64,000 nucleotides of DNA from Saururus chinensis. Taxonomy: Eukaryota > Streptophyta > Magnoliopsida > Piperales > Saururaceae. Made by a program: the position numbers and the translations under genes. Positions 50,151-62,050 of the stretch are shown one piece after another. The notes beneath the pieces are model-generated. The model saw only the letters and a program-made list of their open reading frames with translations, made no database searches and was not told the DNA's origin. Position 1 is the stretch's first letter. The number at the start of each line of letters is the position of its first letter. The DNA lies in assembly GCA_035235625.1 (NCBI GenBank), contig CP141141.1:5322968-5386967 (forward strand), written 5' to 3'.

Positions 50151-50296
50151 CATAAGGAATGCATGAGGGCCCTTCATCCATGAGATCGATGGCGAACATG
50201 CTAACACATATTAGCGTCAGTGGATATAGACACTAACATGCACCAATGTGTGCACCATCGATCTCAAATATAAAGGGCTCAAATGCATTCCTTATG
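50151..50296. mobile_element. Imperfect foldback, 146 bp
   Basis: CATAAGGAATGCATGAGGGC at the left pairs with GGGCTCAAATGCATTCCTTATG-type sequence at the right, and GAGATCGATGG pairs with CCATCGATCTC. The loop region contains a smaller pair, CATGCTAAC / GTTAGTG-like. It could be a MITE or the joined ends of a deleted element. Confidence 0.75.
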
Positions 50297-50677
50297 TTGG
50301 GCTCATTGTTAGAGGGGAGTATGTAAAACTCTTCTATGGAAGTGCACGTGAAGAAAGGAACAACAACTCAAGGAATTTTAAAAGTTTTCAAAGTCAATGG
50401 TGTGATGTAAACTGGAAGGACGAGTTTGTGTCAGAGTCATCATTTGTAGTTGGTAACTTTGTAAATTATTCATTTAGTGCATAGATTATGGTTAGACAAG
50501 GTGTTTTCTTGTTTTTCCATGTTTGGTTTTCCATGTAAAAAAGTCTTTTGTGTTATGTGTGGTTTTTCCCTTTTGGGTTTTATTAATTGTCTTATATCAT
50601 GTTATTCTTTTCATATTAATTGGCTTCCCTATATATCACTTTTTTAAAAACATAAACAATTAATATGGGAATGAGGG

Positions 50678-53181
50678 TGTGAGACCCTTAAAAAATTTCT
50701 CATTTTATTTTTCTTTTATTTGAACCCGGTTTGCTAAATGAGAAATTCGTTACTAGGAATGTATTGAATTTATGAAAAGAAATGTTAATGTTGGCAAACA
50801 TCGACATGTCAGTGCTCACGCCAATGGAAATTTGGGTCACTATCAGCAGGCACTGACACACCAATGCTCATGTCAATGGAAATTTGGGCTACTATTGGCA
50901 GGCTTTGACGTATAGGCACTCACATAGACAAAGTGCAATTTACACTGATGGTAATCATCAATCCTTTAGTGAAAACCATTAACTTACCACTAGGCTACAA
51001 AACGTTTGGATGGTGGGATCATTTTGGTTTCAAAGGCAATTATGAACTAAATTTTGGTCATGGACAATGACCATGCACCTTTTGAAATTAAATGGGCCAA
51101 ACTAAATTGACCTATGGCCCGTTACATGAAACCCTCGGACCTCCTCCCATAAAAACCCAAGACTCACCCTCTCTATCCCTTTCTTGGCATTAGGGTTGCA
51201 TGTTTCCCCCTCCTTCTCTCCCTTGGGGCATGTGCAACTCCCTCTCTCCTCTCTCAAGGTAGGTTAGCCCTTCCTGTCTTTCCTAATCTTCATTCTTCCT
51301 CCTTTCTTTTGCACATTTCCACCCAAAGTTTTTTTTCTTTTCATTTTCATCAAACCCTATACCAAAATCTCTTATTTTCTCCATTTTTTTTTAAAACCAT
51401 ACTAGGGTTTTCTTCTTAGTGTTATGGAATCCTAAATCTAAGAGGAACTCCATTATTCTTTTTATAAAATTAGTCATTAAGGGGGCTAATTAATAGTTAT
51501 GTTTTTTTTATAATTTTTGTTTAGGTTATTGTTTTGTGGAAAACATAAGCTTTGTGCAAGAACCACAAGTTAAAGGATGTTAATCTTCCTAAACACACTT
51601 CTAAACATTGAATCACAACTATGTTTCATATACTTGTACTTTAAGTTTTCCCTTTAAAATTTTTAACAAAGTAATTTACTATGTCTAGATCATATTCCTA
51701 TTTTTTTTTCAAATATTATGCATTTATTATTTTTTGCGGGATGCATGGTATATAGTATTCCATGTTTAGAAGCGTGTTTAGGAATGAAAATGTATGAGTT
51801 TTGGTTCATTATTTTTTCAATGGATTGATATACATGTTATAAGCATCCTACAAATTTTCAAGTTGTTTTGAGCATGATAAGTCAATGGCAAAGTCATAAA
51901 TTTGAAGATGGATAGTTCAAGTAGAACTGCACAGTCTCATTAGTTATATAACAAAAATTATTTTTTTGTCCTGATTTTCATTAGATATTTAATTATATTA
52001 TATTTAAGATTGTATTGTAGGTTTATGTAAAATTTTACATTGATTGGAGTGCATTTACTATTATTCCTAAAATGTACAAGTTATATGTTGTAATTATGCT
52101 AAAATATCTACTTAAGCAAGTATATGAATAAATGAGATATTGTCTTGTGGATTGCATTACTTTGGACTCTCAGCATGTTTTACTTTATTACGGATATGCA
52201 TATGACATGATATGGAATTGCATTACATATGTGCACCTTAGGTAGCACAGAAAAAATAGGATAAGTCATAACATAAAAAAACAAGATGATCGAAACTAAA
52301 TATTTGGGGGCATAGAGAACTAAAAATGTTCAAGATCCCCCATCGAGAAGGTTGCGGTACGAGGTCCAAGATCCCTTCATTGGATAGGGTAAGAGTATAA
52401 TTAAAATTTCATGTAGAGAAACCTAAAGCTCAAGATCCCCCACGCGTAAGTTGAGGTGCACAACCAAAATACCACCCATTAGAGAGGGTGAGAGTAGCAA
52501 ATAAGACTTCATGTGTATTTTGATTATTAAAAAATATTCACAAAAATGTAATGGATGTTTATGTTATGAGTTGAGCCCCGGGTATAATATAGTGTTCACG
52601 ATGTGATATAATGATTTATTATTTATGTTCAATATTCAAGGTTAGGCTATGTTATGTTATGATAGTTTCAACTTGAGCTAAAGAAACAAGAGGTAATCCA
52701 ATGACAAACGTTAAGGATAATATTTATTAAAATTATCTGAATTAGGATGGTGAATGATATAGAACATGTTTTTATGTCAAAGATGAAAGAATGAAATAGG
52801 GATTGTAATATTGGCTTATGAAGCATGTTTTACACATGATTACATTTGAAGTTTTACTTGTAAATATAATATGATTTGTGTAATGAAATGCAAGTTTTGG
52901 AGACTCATATCCTATGATTTTGATGTTGTTTGTTCCTTAGTGTACTGTCTAGCTCACCCCTTTTATTTTTTGATGGAATCTTCCTATGGGAGAATCCATT
53001 GGTGATTATGTGATGTTTCAAGATGAAGATCATTTAATGAACTATATTGATAATGACTATATTGAAGAAGGCAAAAACTGGGTGATGAGATGAATGATTC
53101 TAGTAGACTTTTGGTTTAAATTTATGTTTTTATAAGACTTAGGTAGTTAAGAATATTTAGTGACTAATATGTGGCGCCACA
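50678..53181 (+). mobile_element. Probable long LTR (solo or fragment), second copy type
   Basis: Composition and layout resemble the solo LTR at 34808. A CATAAAAACCC promoter-like box near 51150 is followed by a pyrimidine-rich leader and AGGGTTGCATG. Mid-region tandem AAGATCCCCCAYSGAG units lie near 52330-52500. CTAGCTCACCCC occurs near 52950, and there is a GTGGCGCCACA end at 53181. The proposed start is TGTGAGACCC at 50678. No matching 5-bp flanks were found, so boundaries are uncertain. Confidence 0.4.
50805..50935. repeat. Tandem repeat of about 62 bp, 2 units
   Basis: AATGGAAATTTGGGYYACTAT preceded by TCAGTGCTCACGCC or a variant occurs twice with moderate divergence, and a third partial unit follows. 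Confidence 0.8.
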
Positions 53182-53649
53182 TATGAACTATTTGAGTTAA
53201 AATTTCATATGTAGTTTTCGATTAGTTTAAATATATGTTTTGCAAGGTCATATCTTAAGTTCCATACTTTAGATTTGTGTATTCTTTGTACCACTAAAAA
53301 GCTCTCAATTAGCTATTTCAAAGAAGACCCAATGTGGGTATTTTTTAACTTTTTAGATGGGTCTCATGTATATGATACGCTTTCCAATTATCTTCATTTG
53401 CATTTTTTAATTTTATTATTGTAATCACCCTCAACAACATATAAACTCTTAAAATTAGCTCCTCAATACTTGTTAATTATATTTAAAAAATTGAAGTTGA
53501 CACTTTGATGAAGATATTGATTTTTAACTTGAATAGAATATATTAAATGAATTTGATAAAAACTATATCTTTTATATTAATTAATTTAATTCCCTCATAT
53601 AAAAATATGGTGAACAAAGACGAAGATACATTACTCTCAAGAATTTTTT

Positions 53650-53931
53650 AATGTATCTTAATTAATGTGGGTACTTTTCTTAGAAAACATTCCACATCAA
53701 CAAAGTTCTATTATGAACGCATTTTCTCTTACATAGAGATTGCACTGTAGGCACATAATGTAGCATAAGCAAAACCTAACATGACCATCTTGATTATTTT
53801 AATTACTGTGAGTACTTTTCTTAGAAAACGTTTCACATCAACAAAGTTCTACTATTAATACATTTTCTCTTACATAGAGATTGCATTGTAGGCACATAAC
53901 GTAGCATAAGCAAAACCTAACATGACCATCT
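53650..53931. repeat. 141-bp tandem duplication
   Basis: GTACTTTTCTTAGAAAAC at 53671 recurs at 53812, and CATGACCATCT closes both units (ends 53790 and 53931). There are about ten substitutions between copies, so it is older than the 49257 duplication. Confidence 0.95.
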
Positions 53932-54044
53932 AGATGCATTCACCTATAACTAGGTTTGTTTAGGATTTGAAAGACAAATGAGGTATATATCTAAGTAGGA
54001 GTAGGAATAGGGTCGAGTTATGTCATGATTTGACTCTTATTTAT
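53932..54044. other. Short spacer
   Basis: No feature recognised. Confidence 0.4.
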
Positions 54045-54047
54045 TAA

Positions 54048-54615
54048 GGGGTTGTTTGGGTACTGAATCGTGAGAAGATTCAGCCGATTCAGTGTCAATT
54101 CAGCATTGAATTATTAGAATCCTGTTTGTGTACTGAAGCTGCGCTGAATTAAAAATTTAGCACTGTAGTAAGATTCAGTCCATTTCAACCTGAATCAAGC
54201 CTGAATCACTGAATCACCTCATGAGGTGATTCAGTCGATTGATCTCCTAATCACCGTTTTAAAAATTATAGATTCTATTATTTTTCAATGGTTATTGTTT
54301 ATATCGATTTGAGCTTCGAAAAACGTGTCATATAGGTAGGGCCCACTTTAAAAGTTCAAAATTACCTACCCTTGTGGGATCTTGTTTGATAGAGCTTGAA
54401 TTTAGGAGTGTAATGGTACCAAGAACGTGCATATCCGAGTTCGAAAGAGAGAGTTAGAGGTGTTTAAAGTTTTAAGACTGGGTTTGACGTGACATCTGAA
54501 TTTATTTTAACAAATTCTATAGCCAAACGTAATTCATAATCAGCGATGAATTTACTGAATTGAATCGCTACTGAATCGAATCGTTACTGAATTAATTCAG
54601 TACCCAAACGACCCC
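54048..54615. mobile_element. PIF/Harbinger (Tourist-type) non-autonomous element, 568 bp
   Basis: Ends GGGGTTGTTTGGGTACTGAAT and, inverted, GGGGTCGTTTGGGTACTGAAT form a long terminal inverted repeat with one mismatch over the first 21 bases. Flanking TAA at 54045-54047 and 54616-54618 is the 3-bp target duplication of this superfamily. Inside, CTGAATC / GATTCAG words recur in both orientations. No transposase. Confidence 0.92.
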
Positions 54616-54618
54616 TAA

Positions 54619-55443
54619 ATAGGTTAAAAATGTAAACCTTAACCATACTTGAATGTGACTAATCCTATTTTCCCCCTCAATTGAGATTTTTTGTGGTGTT
54701 TTATATATTATCTTTGCATAGGCCAAATATAGAAAGAATTTAGAGGCATTGCAAATTATAAATAAATGCAAAATACTTTATGTATTATTTGAGAAAGTGT
54801 GAGTTGGAAAGAGAGAGCATTGCGATATTATAAAACATGCATCCAAAACCATAACAATCCCACAACAGTTACTCATTGAGCATTAAATAAAACAAAAAAC
54901 TATGAGTAAATAAAATTTTAAGAGAATTTGTTTCTAATCTTCTCCATCTTAGACAATGATGTCACTAATAATTTAAACATTCACCTTGAACCCATTTTTA
55001 ATTGGGTCGAGCCTGATGCTAGTTAGGCTTGTCGAGTTTGAGTTGGGTTGAATTTTCCTAGCCCTATATCTAGAAATTAGAACTTTGGATATTCTTTGTG
55101 TAGGATCGAGCTTCATTAACATATAATATAAAGTGGTGTATACCATATTATTATATTCTCTATATTTTTAATCAAACAATTTAATTTTATTTGGTTGGTT
55201 GTACTAATATTATATACTTATGATTTTTTTCTTGATGATGCTCTTAGGTGTGAAATACGTGCACATTACCTTAAAGCAGGAGAATGTAAACATCACCAAA
55301 TTGCACTTGTGTAGGAAGAAGGGTGTAGTCTGCAATGCGAAGTCCCTCAACATTGTCGTCCTCTCCAAGCTGCATCCTAATGTTAAACCCATGAGATATA
55401 AAATTATTATTGCATACTACAATGTATTTAGGCTAGTGTAGTG

Positions 55444-55445
<2 letters not shown>
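54619..55445. other. Non-coding stretch
   Basis: AT-rich. An open frame at 55220-55441 (+, 73 codons) is unrecognised. Confidence 0.4.

Positions 55446-55485
<40 letters not shown>
55446..55485. repeat. (TA)n microsatellite at the edge of a foldback element
   Basis: About 20 AT units directly adjoin the left arm of the foldback. They have probably expanded from the ATAT present at the element end. Confidence 0.95.
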
Positions 55486-55489
<4 letters not shown>

Positions 55490-55664
55490 CCCGGGCTCAC
55501 GCATGCCTACGTGCACCCGGGCTCATAGGGCCATTGGATTTACATCGGCAGCCCATAATACTCACGGGGCATTTAAACCCGTGAGTATTATGGGCCGTCG
55601 GATGTAAATCTGATGGCCCTATGAGCCCGGGCGCACGTAGGTACGCGTGAGCCCGGGCTCATAT
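55483..55664. mobile_element. Foldback element with about 82-bp arms (GAGCCCGGGCTCACG family)
   Basis: The left arm (55483-55567) and right arm (about 55579-55664) are inverted copies with few mismatches around GCATTTAAAC. Each arm carries two GAGCCCGGGCTC-like palindromes, so there are palindromes within the palindrome. The flank ATTAACTTTTCCC matches the end at about 12693-12705, and related pieces occur at 24451, 42318, 56751 and 60505. Confidence 0.92.
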
Positions 55665-56750
55665 TAACTTTTCCCTATATATATATAATTTATATTTATT
55701 ATAAATCTAAAATATATATTGTAACTATACTGTGCAAAGGGACCTCTCTTTGTAATTTATGTTTGTTATCTCTATATTTTTTAATTAATCTATATTTAAA
55801 TATGCAATGCATATACATTCTACTAGTAAGACAAAATATACCTGATATAAGCTGAAAGTATTTGTACTTTTTTTTAATAATATGTGCACTTTTCAAAAGT
55901 ATTTTTTATGCTATGTACTAACAATGTGCTGAGCATAAGCACATATTAACGTTAATAGCACCATCACTCTAAGGATGAAGGGCTCTCATGGGTGATTTAG
56001 GCTTAGCTCATTCCCAATGCGAAGCATAAAAAATGCTTTCTGCTTCCCCGTTTCGGTTCAACTTATGACCCGGCCGATATGGAAGCCTTTGTAGTTTGTA
56101 TGTCCTGGCTCGACCCATTCCGGTTTGAAAATGCCAAAAATAATTTTTACAGCTTATCCTCCATTTCAAATGACGAAAACACCATCCGCAATTCGACGCC
56201 GACGAAGGGATCCGAGGGTATGATTCGAATTACCAAAAATGGAAAGGGGCTGCCAGTTAATTAACGAAAGCTATAAGCAGTAGCGTCCCAATCTGAACCG
56301 TACGATATTTGTGGTAAATGAGGCTCTCCATCTCATGATTACTGAACTGAACCGATGTAACCTTTTATCAATACACTAAAACGCGCATACACCAAACTAG
56401 CGCAATATAGCCCATAAAGCACTGTCGACTAAAACAGTAAAAAGAAGAGACTCATGCATGGCTGCAGGGAGGGACTGCAGCCAGCTGTTATACCGTATAA
56501 ATCGGGTATTTGCAGAGATTACTTGTGGGCAAAACCATGAGCTTTTCTCCTGGCCAAAGGTATCAGGTGAAGACAATACACACAATCATAAATACAAATA
56601 AATATAATATAAAAAAGCTTATAATATTTTTTAAATATTTAATCACTTAAATTATATTAAATATAGTTATTAATATAAAATATTTTTTTATCAAATAAAA
56701 TTATTAATTTAAGATAAAAGAATATTTTTTAGTTGGTCTGTTATTATGTG
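55665..56750. other. Upstream region of the LOG gene
   Basis: A less AT-rich segment at 56030-56260 has a 61-codon open frame without known domain. No regulatory motif could be assigned with confidence. Confidence 0.4.
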
Positions 56751-56923
56751 TCCCATAGCTCATATATATCTGTACGCGCCTTCAAGACCCAACGGGTTAT
56801 TAAAGATCCGACGGCGCACTAAGGGCAAGTAGGTTTAAATCGCCCGCACCTTGTTTTAGATCCAATGGATCAAGGTGTAGCGGCGTATAATATATGTGAG
56901 CTATAGCGCATATTACCTTTTCA
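56751..56923. mobile_element. MITE-like inverted-repeat element upstream of LOG
   Basis: The left end CATAGCTCATATATATCTGTACGC and, inverted, the right end TATAGCTCACATATATTATACGC form imperfect terminal inverted repeats. The interior has CAAGACCCAACGG and AGATCCAATGGATC. It ends about 110 bp before the LOG TATA box, so it lies inside the promoter. Confidence 0.7.
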
Positions 56924-57031
56924 TTTTCTAATACATGTATCCAAATATAATTGAGTATTGAAATGTTTCTGTGTTTTGCGATTTTGTCCCACTTGGTCAT
57001 ATTCTTTTCAGAAGCCATTCAGACCTTGTGT

Positions 57032-57041
57032 CTATATATAT
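57032..57041 (+). promoter_or_regulatory. TATA box of the LOG gene
   Basis: CTATATATAT lies about 155 bases before the LOG start codon, at a plausible distance. A (GA)n tract at 57133-57150 would fall in the 5' leader. Confidence 0.6.
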
Positions 57042-57132
57042 CCGAGCCTTCTCCCTTCCGACTGGGGTGCCACAACGGGTAGGCAGAAGTCTGGGGAAGA
57101 ACTGCAGATCAGAAGCAGACCACCACAGTACT

Positions 57133-57150
57133 GGGGAGAGAGAGAGAGAG
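57133..57150 (+). repeat. (GA)n tract in the LOG 5' leader
   Basis: A short GAGAGA run about 40 bases before the start codon. GA tracts in plant leaders can bind BPC-type GAGA factors, but that is only a possibility here. Confidence 0.8.
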
Positions 57151-57187
57151 AGCTAGAAAGAGGAAAAAGGAGAGGTGGGGTGGGAAC

Positions 57188-58534
57188 ATGGAGGAGGTGG
57201 GGGGGATGGTGGTGAGACCCAGCAAGTTCAGGAGGGTGTGTGTCTTTTGTGGGAGCAGCTCTGGGAAGAGGAACTGCTACAAGGATGCTGCAATCGAGTT
57301 GGGGAAGGAGCTGGTACTTTCTAGCTAGTGGCATGACACTTTTGTCCTGCTTTCCCTGTTTCTATCCTTTCCTCCTCCTCCTGCTGCTGCTGCAGTACTT
57401 ACTGGTTGTTGGGTCATGGGCATGTGGTTTAACCCCGGAGGATGTTTGTCTTGCTGTGCAGGTTTCAAGGAAGGTGGACTTGGTGTACGGTGGTGGGAGC
57501 GTGGGGCTCATGGGCCTGGTCTCTCAGGCCGTGCATGCTGGTGGCGGGCACGTTCTAGGGTAAGATGATCTTGGTTTTCATGTTGTTTGCATATCTGAAC
57601 CACTCTATTGATGGGTGTTTGTTGTATTGCAATTATTTTTGCAGGATCATCCCAAGGACACTCATGTGTAAAGAGGTTGGAATTTTACAGGCTGGCTTTT
57701 CGTCTTCTTGGCTTCGGCTATTTTATTGTTTGATCTGGTTCTTACACTGAGCTTTCATTGATTTGGGTGGTGGGCAAATATGGCAGATAACGGGGGAGAC
57801 CGTGGGAGAGGTGAGACCCGTGGCCGACATGCACCAGCGGAAGGCAGAAATGGCTCGCCATTCCGATGCCTTCATCGCCTTACCTGGTCCTTCTCTTTTC
57901 AACCAGATGCACTCTCAAATGCCAATTTCCTCTGCACCTCTCTGAAACTGAAATGAGTTTTATTTATGTCCTCTGCAGGTGGGTATGGAACGTTGGAGGA
58001 GCTCCTGGAAGTCATCACCTGGGCTCAACTCGGAATCCACAAAAAACCCGTACGAATTCAACTCCCCCTTAGCATCAACCTCACAAAACCCAAGAAGAAG
58101 CTGAATGAAACAGTAGTTTTCAAATGGATCAGCGAAATCTTATTTGATTTTGCTTCTGATAACTTCTCAGGTGGGGCTTCTGAATGTGGATGGCTACTAC
58201 AACTTCCTCCTGAGCTTCATCGACAAGGCGGTGGACGACGGGTTCATCCAGCCCTACCAGCGCCAAATCATCGTCTCCGCCGCCAACGCGAAGGAGCTCG
58301 TCCAGAAACTGGAGGTGGGTGGGTGGGGCTACGCCCTACTCTTCTCTTCGCTTCTCTTCTCCATCTTTCCCCCATATAAGCCGCCCCTTCACAATGAAAT
58401 AAATTATCTGGATTTTGTTCATCTGGGGACTGCAGGACTACGTGCCGATAGACGACGGGGTGGTGTCCAAGCTAAGGTGGGAGATGGAGCAGGTCGGCTA
58501 CAACTCTGCCTTGCAAGCAGAGCTTGCCCGGTAG
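57188..58534 (+). CDS. LOG: LONELY GUY-type cytokinin riboside 5'-monophosphate phosphoribohydrolase
   Basis: LOG enzymes release active cytokinin base from its nucleotide in one step, removing ribose 5'-phosphate; they act mainly in the cytosol. Seven exons, all with GT-AG introns: 57188-57313, 57462-57559, 57645-57675, 57787-57886, 57979-58049, 58171-58314, 58436-58534. They total 669 bases, 222 residues, the usual length. CVFCGSSSG is at residues 18-26, [10 protein letters not shown] at 51-60, [10 protein letters not shown] at 100-109 (Arg and Lys of the site) and the LOG motif PGGYGTLEE at 118-126, followed by [10 protein letters not shown]. No signal peptide. The start is the first ATG in frame; a second Met is at residue 7. 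It is the only intact gene in the window. Which LOG paralogue it is cannot be told from sequence alone. Confidence 0.96.
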
Positions 58535-59520
58535 TGGTGGTGGCAAGGCGATTTCTGGGTTTTTGCTCATTTTTTGGGTGTTTCTCACAGAATCAGGATT
58601 GGAAGAGGAGAAAAGAGGATAAGGAAGTGCTGGAATGAAAGAAGGGGGGGATTTTGGGTCTCTTGATTTTGTTTCCATTTGTATGTAAATGAAGACAAAA
58701 AAGACAGAAAGAAAAAGGCTCATTTCATGGAAGAAAAACCACACCCACACAGTAACTAATAGCAGGAAGCAAAGACACAAGCAGCTTTTTTGGCTCTGTA
58801 TTCATCTTTTTTTGTAGCACGCGAATTCAGTGTTTGAATTTTCCACTCCAATGCTCTTTTGGTCTTGTGCTTTGTCGTGTTTCGTTGGGTTGGCGTCTTT
58901 CCTTTGCCCTCTTCTTCCTTCGATTTATGTTCTTGTGGCATTTTTCTCTTTTGCCGAGACTACTGTGTGGAATTGATCCCTGCAACACTTCGGGAGGAGA
59001 AGACGAAAAGCGTAAAGGAGCTCAACTAAATGCTGAAATCAGCACTTTTCCGATAAAATTCCTTCTACACACACGTACTCCCCGCGGCCTAGAATCTGCT
59101 AAAACAAGTTGGGTGGGATTTGGGCGAATGGATGGCCATCTCGTAAATATGATGGCCTTGCATCGATGATGGAGCTTTGCTAAATATCGGAAAGGGATAA
59201 GGACTGTCCACCGTCCGACAATGATTTTCTCAAGTAGTTTTCGTTGCCAGACTTTGGGATATACGGTTGTATTGCCACTGCCCTTTCATAGTTGAAATAC
59301 GGTTCTAATAATACTCCCTCTAATAGCTATATTTAAAAATATTAGTTTTATTAAATGGTGAAACCCGCCTCTAAATTGAAAGCAAAAATAAGCTGAGGAT
59401 GATACTCTCTTATAAGTACCCAGCTACTTAAAATAGAGCTTATTAGTACGGTGTAAGTGTTTTTTAAATGGAGCTATTAAACAAGGAATATCAAATATTG
59501 TTAACTTTAACAATGGATAT
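58535..59520. other. LOG 3' UTR and downstream spacer
   Basis: The 3' UTR probably runs to about 58700-58900. I see no clear AATAAA signal. Overlapping open frames at 58472-59169 are shadows or chance. CTCCCTCTAATAGC at 59314 is like one Stowaway end without a visible partner. Confidence 0.4.
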
Positions 59521-59688
59521 GAATTACACTTCTAAATGCTATATAGATTAAAAAAACATAACTCAAATAAAAAATAAAGTAGTTACACTTCAAAATGCTA
59601 GTTAGATAAAAAATATAACTCAAATAAAAAATAAAATAATTACACTTCAAAGTGCTAGTTAGATAAAAAAATAAAATATACAATTCAA
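59521..59688. repeat. Tandem repeat, about 60 bp x 3
   Basis: TTACACTTCAAAATGCTAGT followed by TAGATAAAAAATATAACTC occurs three times, starting near 59523, 59582 and 59640. The third copy is truncated. Confidence 0.9.
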
Positions 59689-61148
59689 CTGAAGTCTCTC
59701 GTCTAAGAAGTTTTTATCGAGAAGAGTGTCATGTGAGACTCAGGTTCGAAAAAATATGCACGGAATTTTATTTGAAAGAGCTCAGCAAGAACTTAATTTT
59801 GTTTTAAAAAGCTCATCAAGAGCTTTTCAATACGTCAAAATAAAGTATAACTTTATAAAGTTAAAACATAGTATGAACTCTATAGAAAGACACTTGATAT
59901 ATGGAATCTGTATGACATCACGCTTGTCACACTGTTGAACGAAGTAGGTGCTAATGACCCTCGGTATAAGAGATGAGGATGCAAATAGACAAATTAAGAC
60001 AGTGGTAATCAAGTTTAGTTTTGAGTTCGGCATGAAATATGATTAACAAACAAACATGAGGTATATGGGCTGTATAAATAGATCTTCACTAGATAATTCC
60101 CCGAAAAGCAACCTTTTTAATTAGTGGGCTCCCCCAAGGCAAAACTTCTCTTAATTTTTCCCTCCAATGCAAGCTATTTATATTGCCTCACAATGTGTTT
60201 GGTTTCATAACATAGAAGGAAAACTGTTGAGCACCTTTTCCATGAAAGCGAGTTGGCAAAAATAATTTAGAACTACTTTGAAACTAAGTTTCGAAGGACA
60301 CTTTTTTGTTACTCTTTGTTAGCTCGGATTCGACTTGTGTTGTTAAGGTCGTCTAGCAAAACTCTTTTCGGGGTCTTTAGTTGGGAATGCTTTCTATGTT
60401 CATCGTGTGGGAAACTTGGTATGTGAGAAACCGGAGCAGGGTTGGTAACAACTCTTTTCCTTAAAATGCATAAACTATTCATTATTTCTACATTTAGTCA
60501 GCCATAATGTGAAGCCTGGGCTCACCATACCCATAGCAGCTTGGATCGTCGAATTTTGATCCGATGGTTGCGTGTTACTCGTAGTGAGCTGCAGCTCTGG
60601 CTAGCCCTATGACCTTAGTTGGTTTATGAGATGAAGCCTAAGTCTACAGTGAAAGTGAATGAGAATACTCTAATGATGAAGGAAAGGAAGGTGAATAATT
60701 TTACCTTCGAAATGAGAAGTAAACTGTATGTATACATATGGCCTTACAAGAAAGAGTAATGCATGCTTGCAGGGTTCTCTGGGTACTAGGCCATATCCTT
60801 TTTGTTGAAAAAAGCGTTCACACTTACTATCTAGTCGTTCTACTCACAATTCTTCAATATCAAATTGTACAAGTCATTGGGACTGGAGTTTGGCTCTTTG
60901 GCTGATTACCTCGTGCCTTAGAGATGAATGCAGTCCCAATATTGATCTGTTCTTCCTTCCCACTGACTTTGGCTGGATATCTTTTCATTGAATTTTGTGA
61001 AGGTTGAGACATCAAATGTACAAATCATAAATAAGGATGGGGTGGGGTATGCGGGTTGACTTAGTGGATACAAGTGACTCAGCCTGTGAGCCAGCAATGT
61101 ATTTAAATCCACCAAAGGACTCACTTGGCTGACCAAGAGAGAATATTT
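59689..61148. other. Non-coding stretch
   Basis: No gene found. At 60505-60605, GTGAAGCCTGGGCTCACC and GTAGTGAGCTGCAGCTCTGG form a loose inverted pair related in wording to the 55483 foldback family, around TTGGATCGTCGA / TTTGATCCGATGG. Confidence 0.45.
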
Positions 61149-61380
61149 ATCTTCCTGTCACAAGATTTTTGGACGAGTAATGCTACATCAAGGCTTATAT
61201 GTGCCTACTAATCTAGGGTGTTTGCATGATGAAATATCATCATCATATATATAGTCCTTCATTAATGTAGCACAACACAGGCTTAATCTTCCTGTCACAA
61301 GACTTTTGGATGAATATAATGCTACATTAAGGTTTATATGCTCCTACCTAGCTATCAACCGTGTTTGCATGTTGAAATTT
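61149..61380. repeat. 137-bp tandem duplication
   Basis: CTTCCTGTCACAAGATTTTTGG at 61151 recurs at 61288. Both are followed by AATGCTACATYAAGG and TGTTTGCATG words. The copies are clearly diverged. Confidence 0.85.
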
Positions 61381-62050
61381 CATGATGTATAAAATTTGAC
61401 GTCCATGAAATATTTTTGTTTGAACCATGCTACACTGATGTTGAGTTTCACACGTGATAAAGCTACTTCATCATTTCAAAACTGTAGATTTTAAAAGCCT
61501 AATTTTCAAACAATGACTATGATGGCATGACGTGGTAGCCCATCACGTATGATGCTCAAGGTGGAGAAGCAATTTTCCTTTTGTTTTTGGACAGATGCCA
61601 CATTCCCTTAAGCTCTATACATTTAGGATAGTGATGTTCCCACAGTAAGACCTACCAAAATTCACACTTTGATTGAACTTGACAAGTGAGCCCCACACAA
61701 AGTTTACTTAGTCTAGACCAATCAAAACTCATAACTCATGTATAAGTTTTGGATGTGTATCTTTGTTATAAAAATATTATTTCAATATATTTATGGAAAT
61801 TGGGATTTGACCTGGAACCTCCCCTCACGAACCAAAGGCTGGGTCGAGTCTGTTACAAGATTTTCTCCAAAATCAGCATGGAAGGCAAACCTAATGCAGA
61901 CTGAGGCATCTTTCCTGCTCTTGGTTACTAATTGATGCAAGGAAAAAAACATAATCTTGATTAACCTCGGGCTACTTAGTTATTAGGAGGGTTGTCAAAT
62001 AAGGACTCTATAGGCGTGATACGCTATTTCTAGAAAGAGTAGTGCTATTC
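61381..62050. other. Non-coding stretch
   Basis: No recognisable gene or repeat. Confidence 0.4.
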
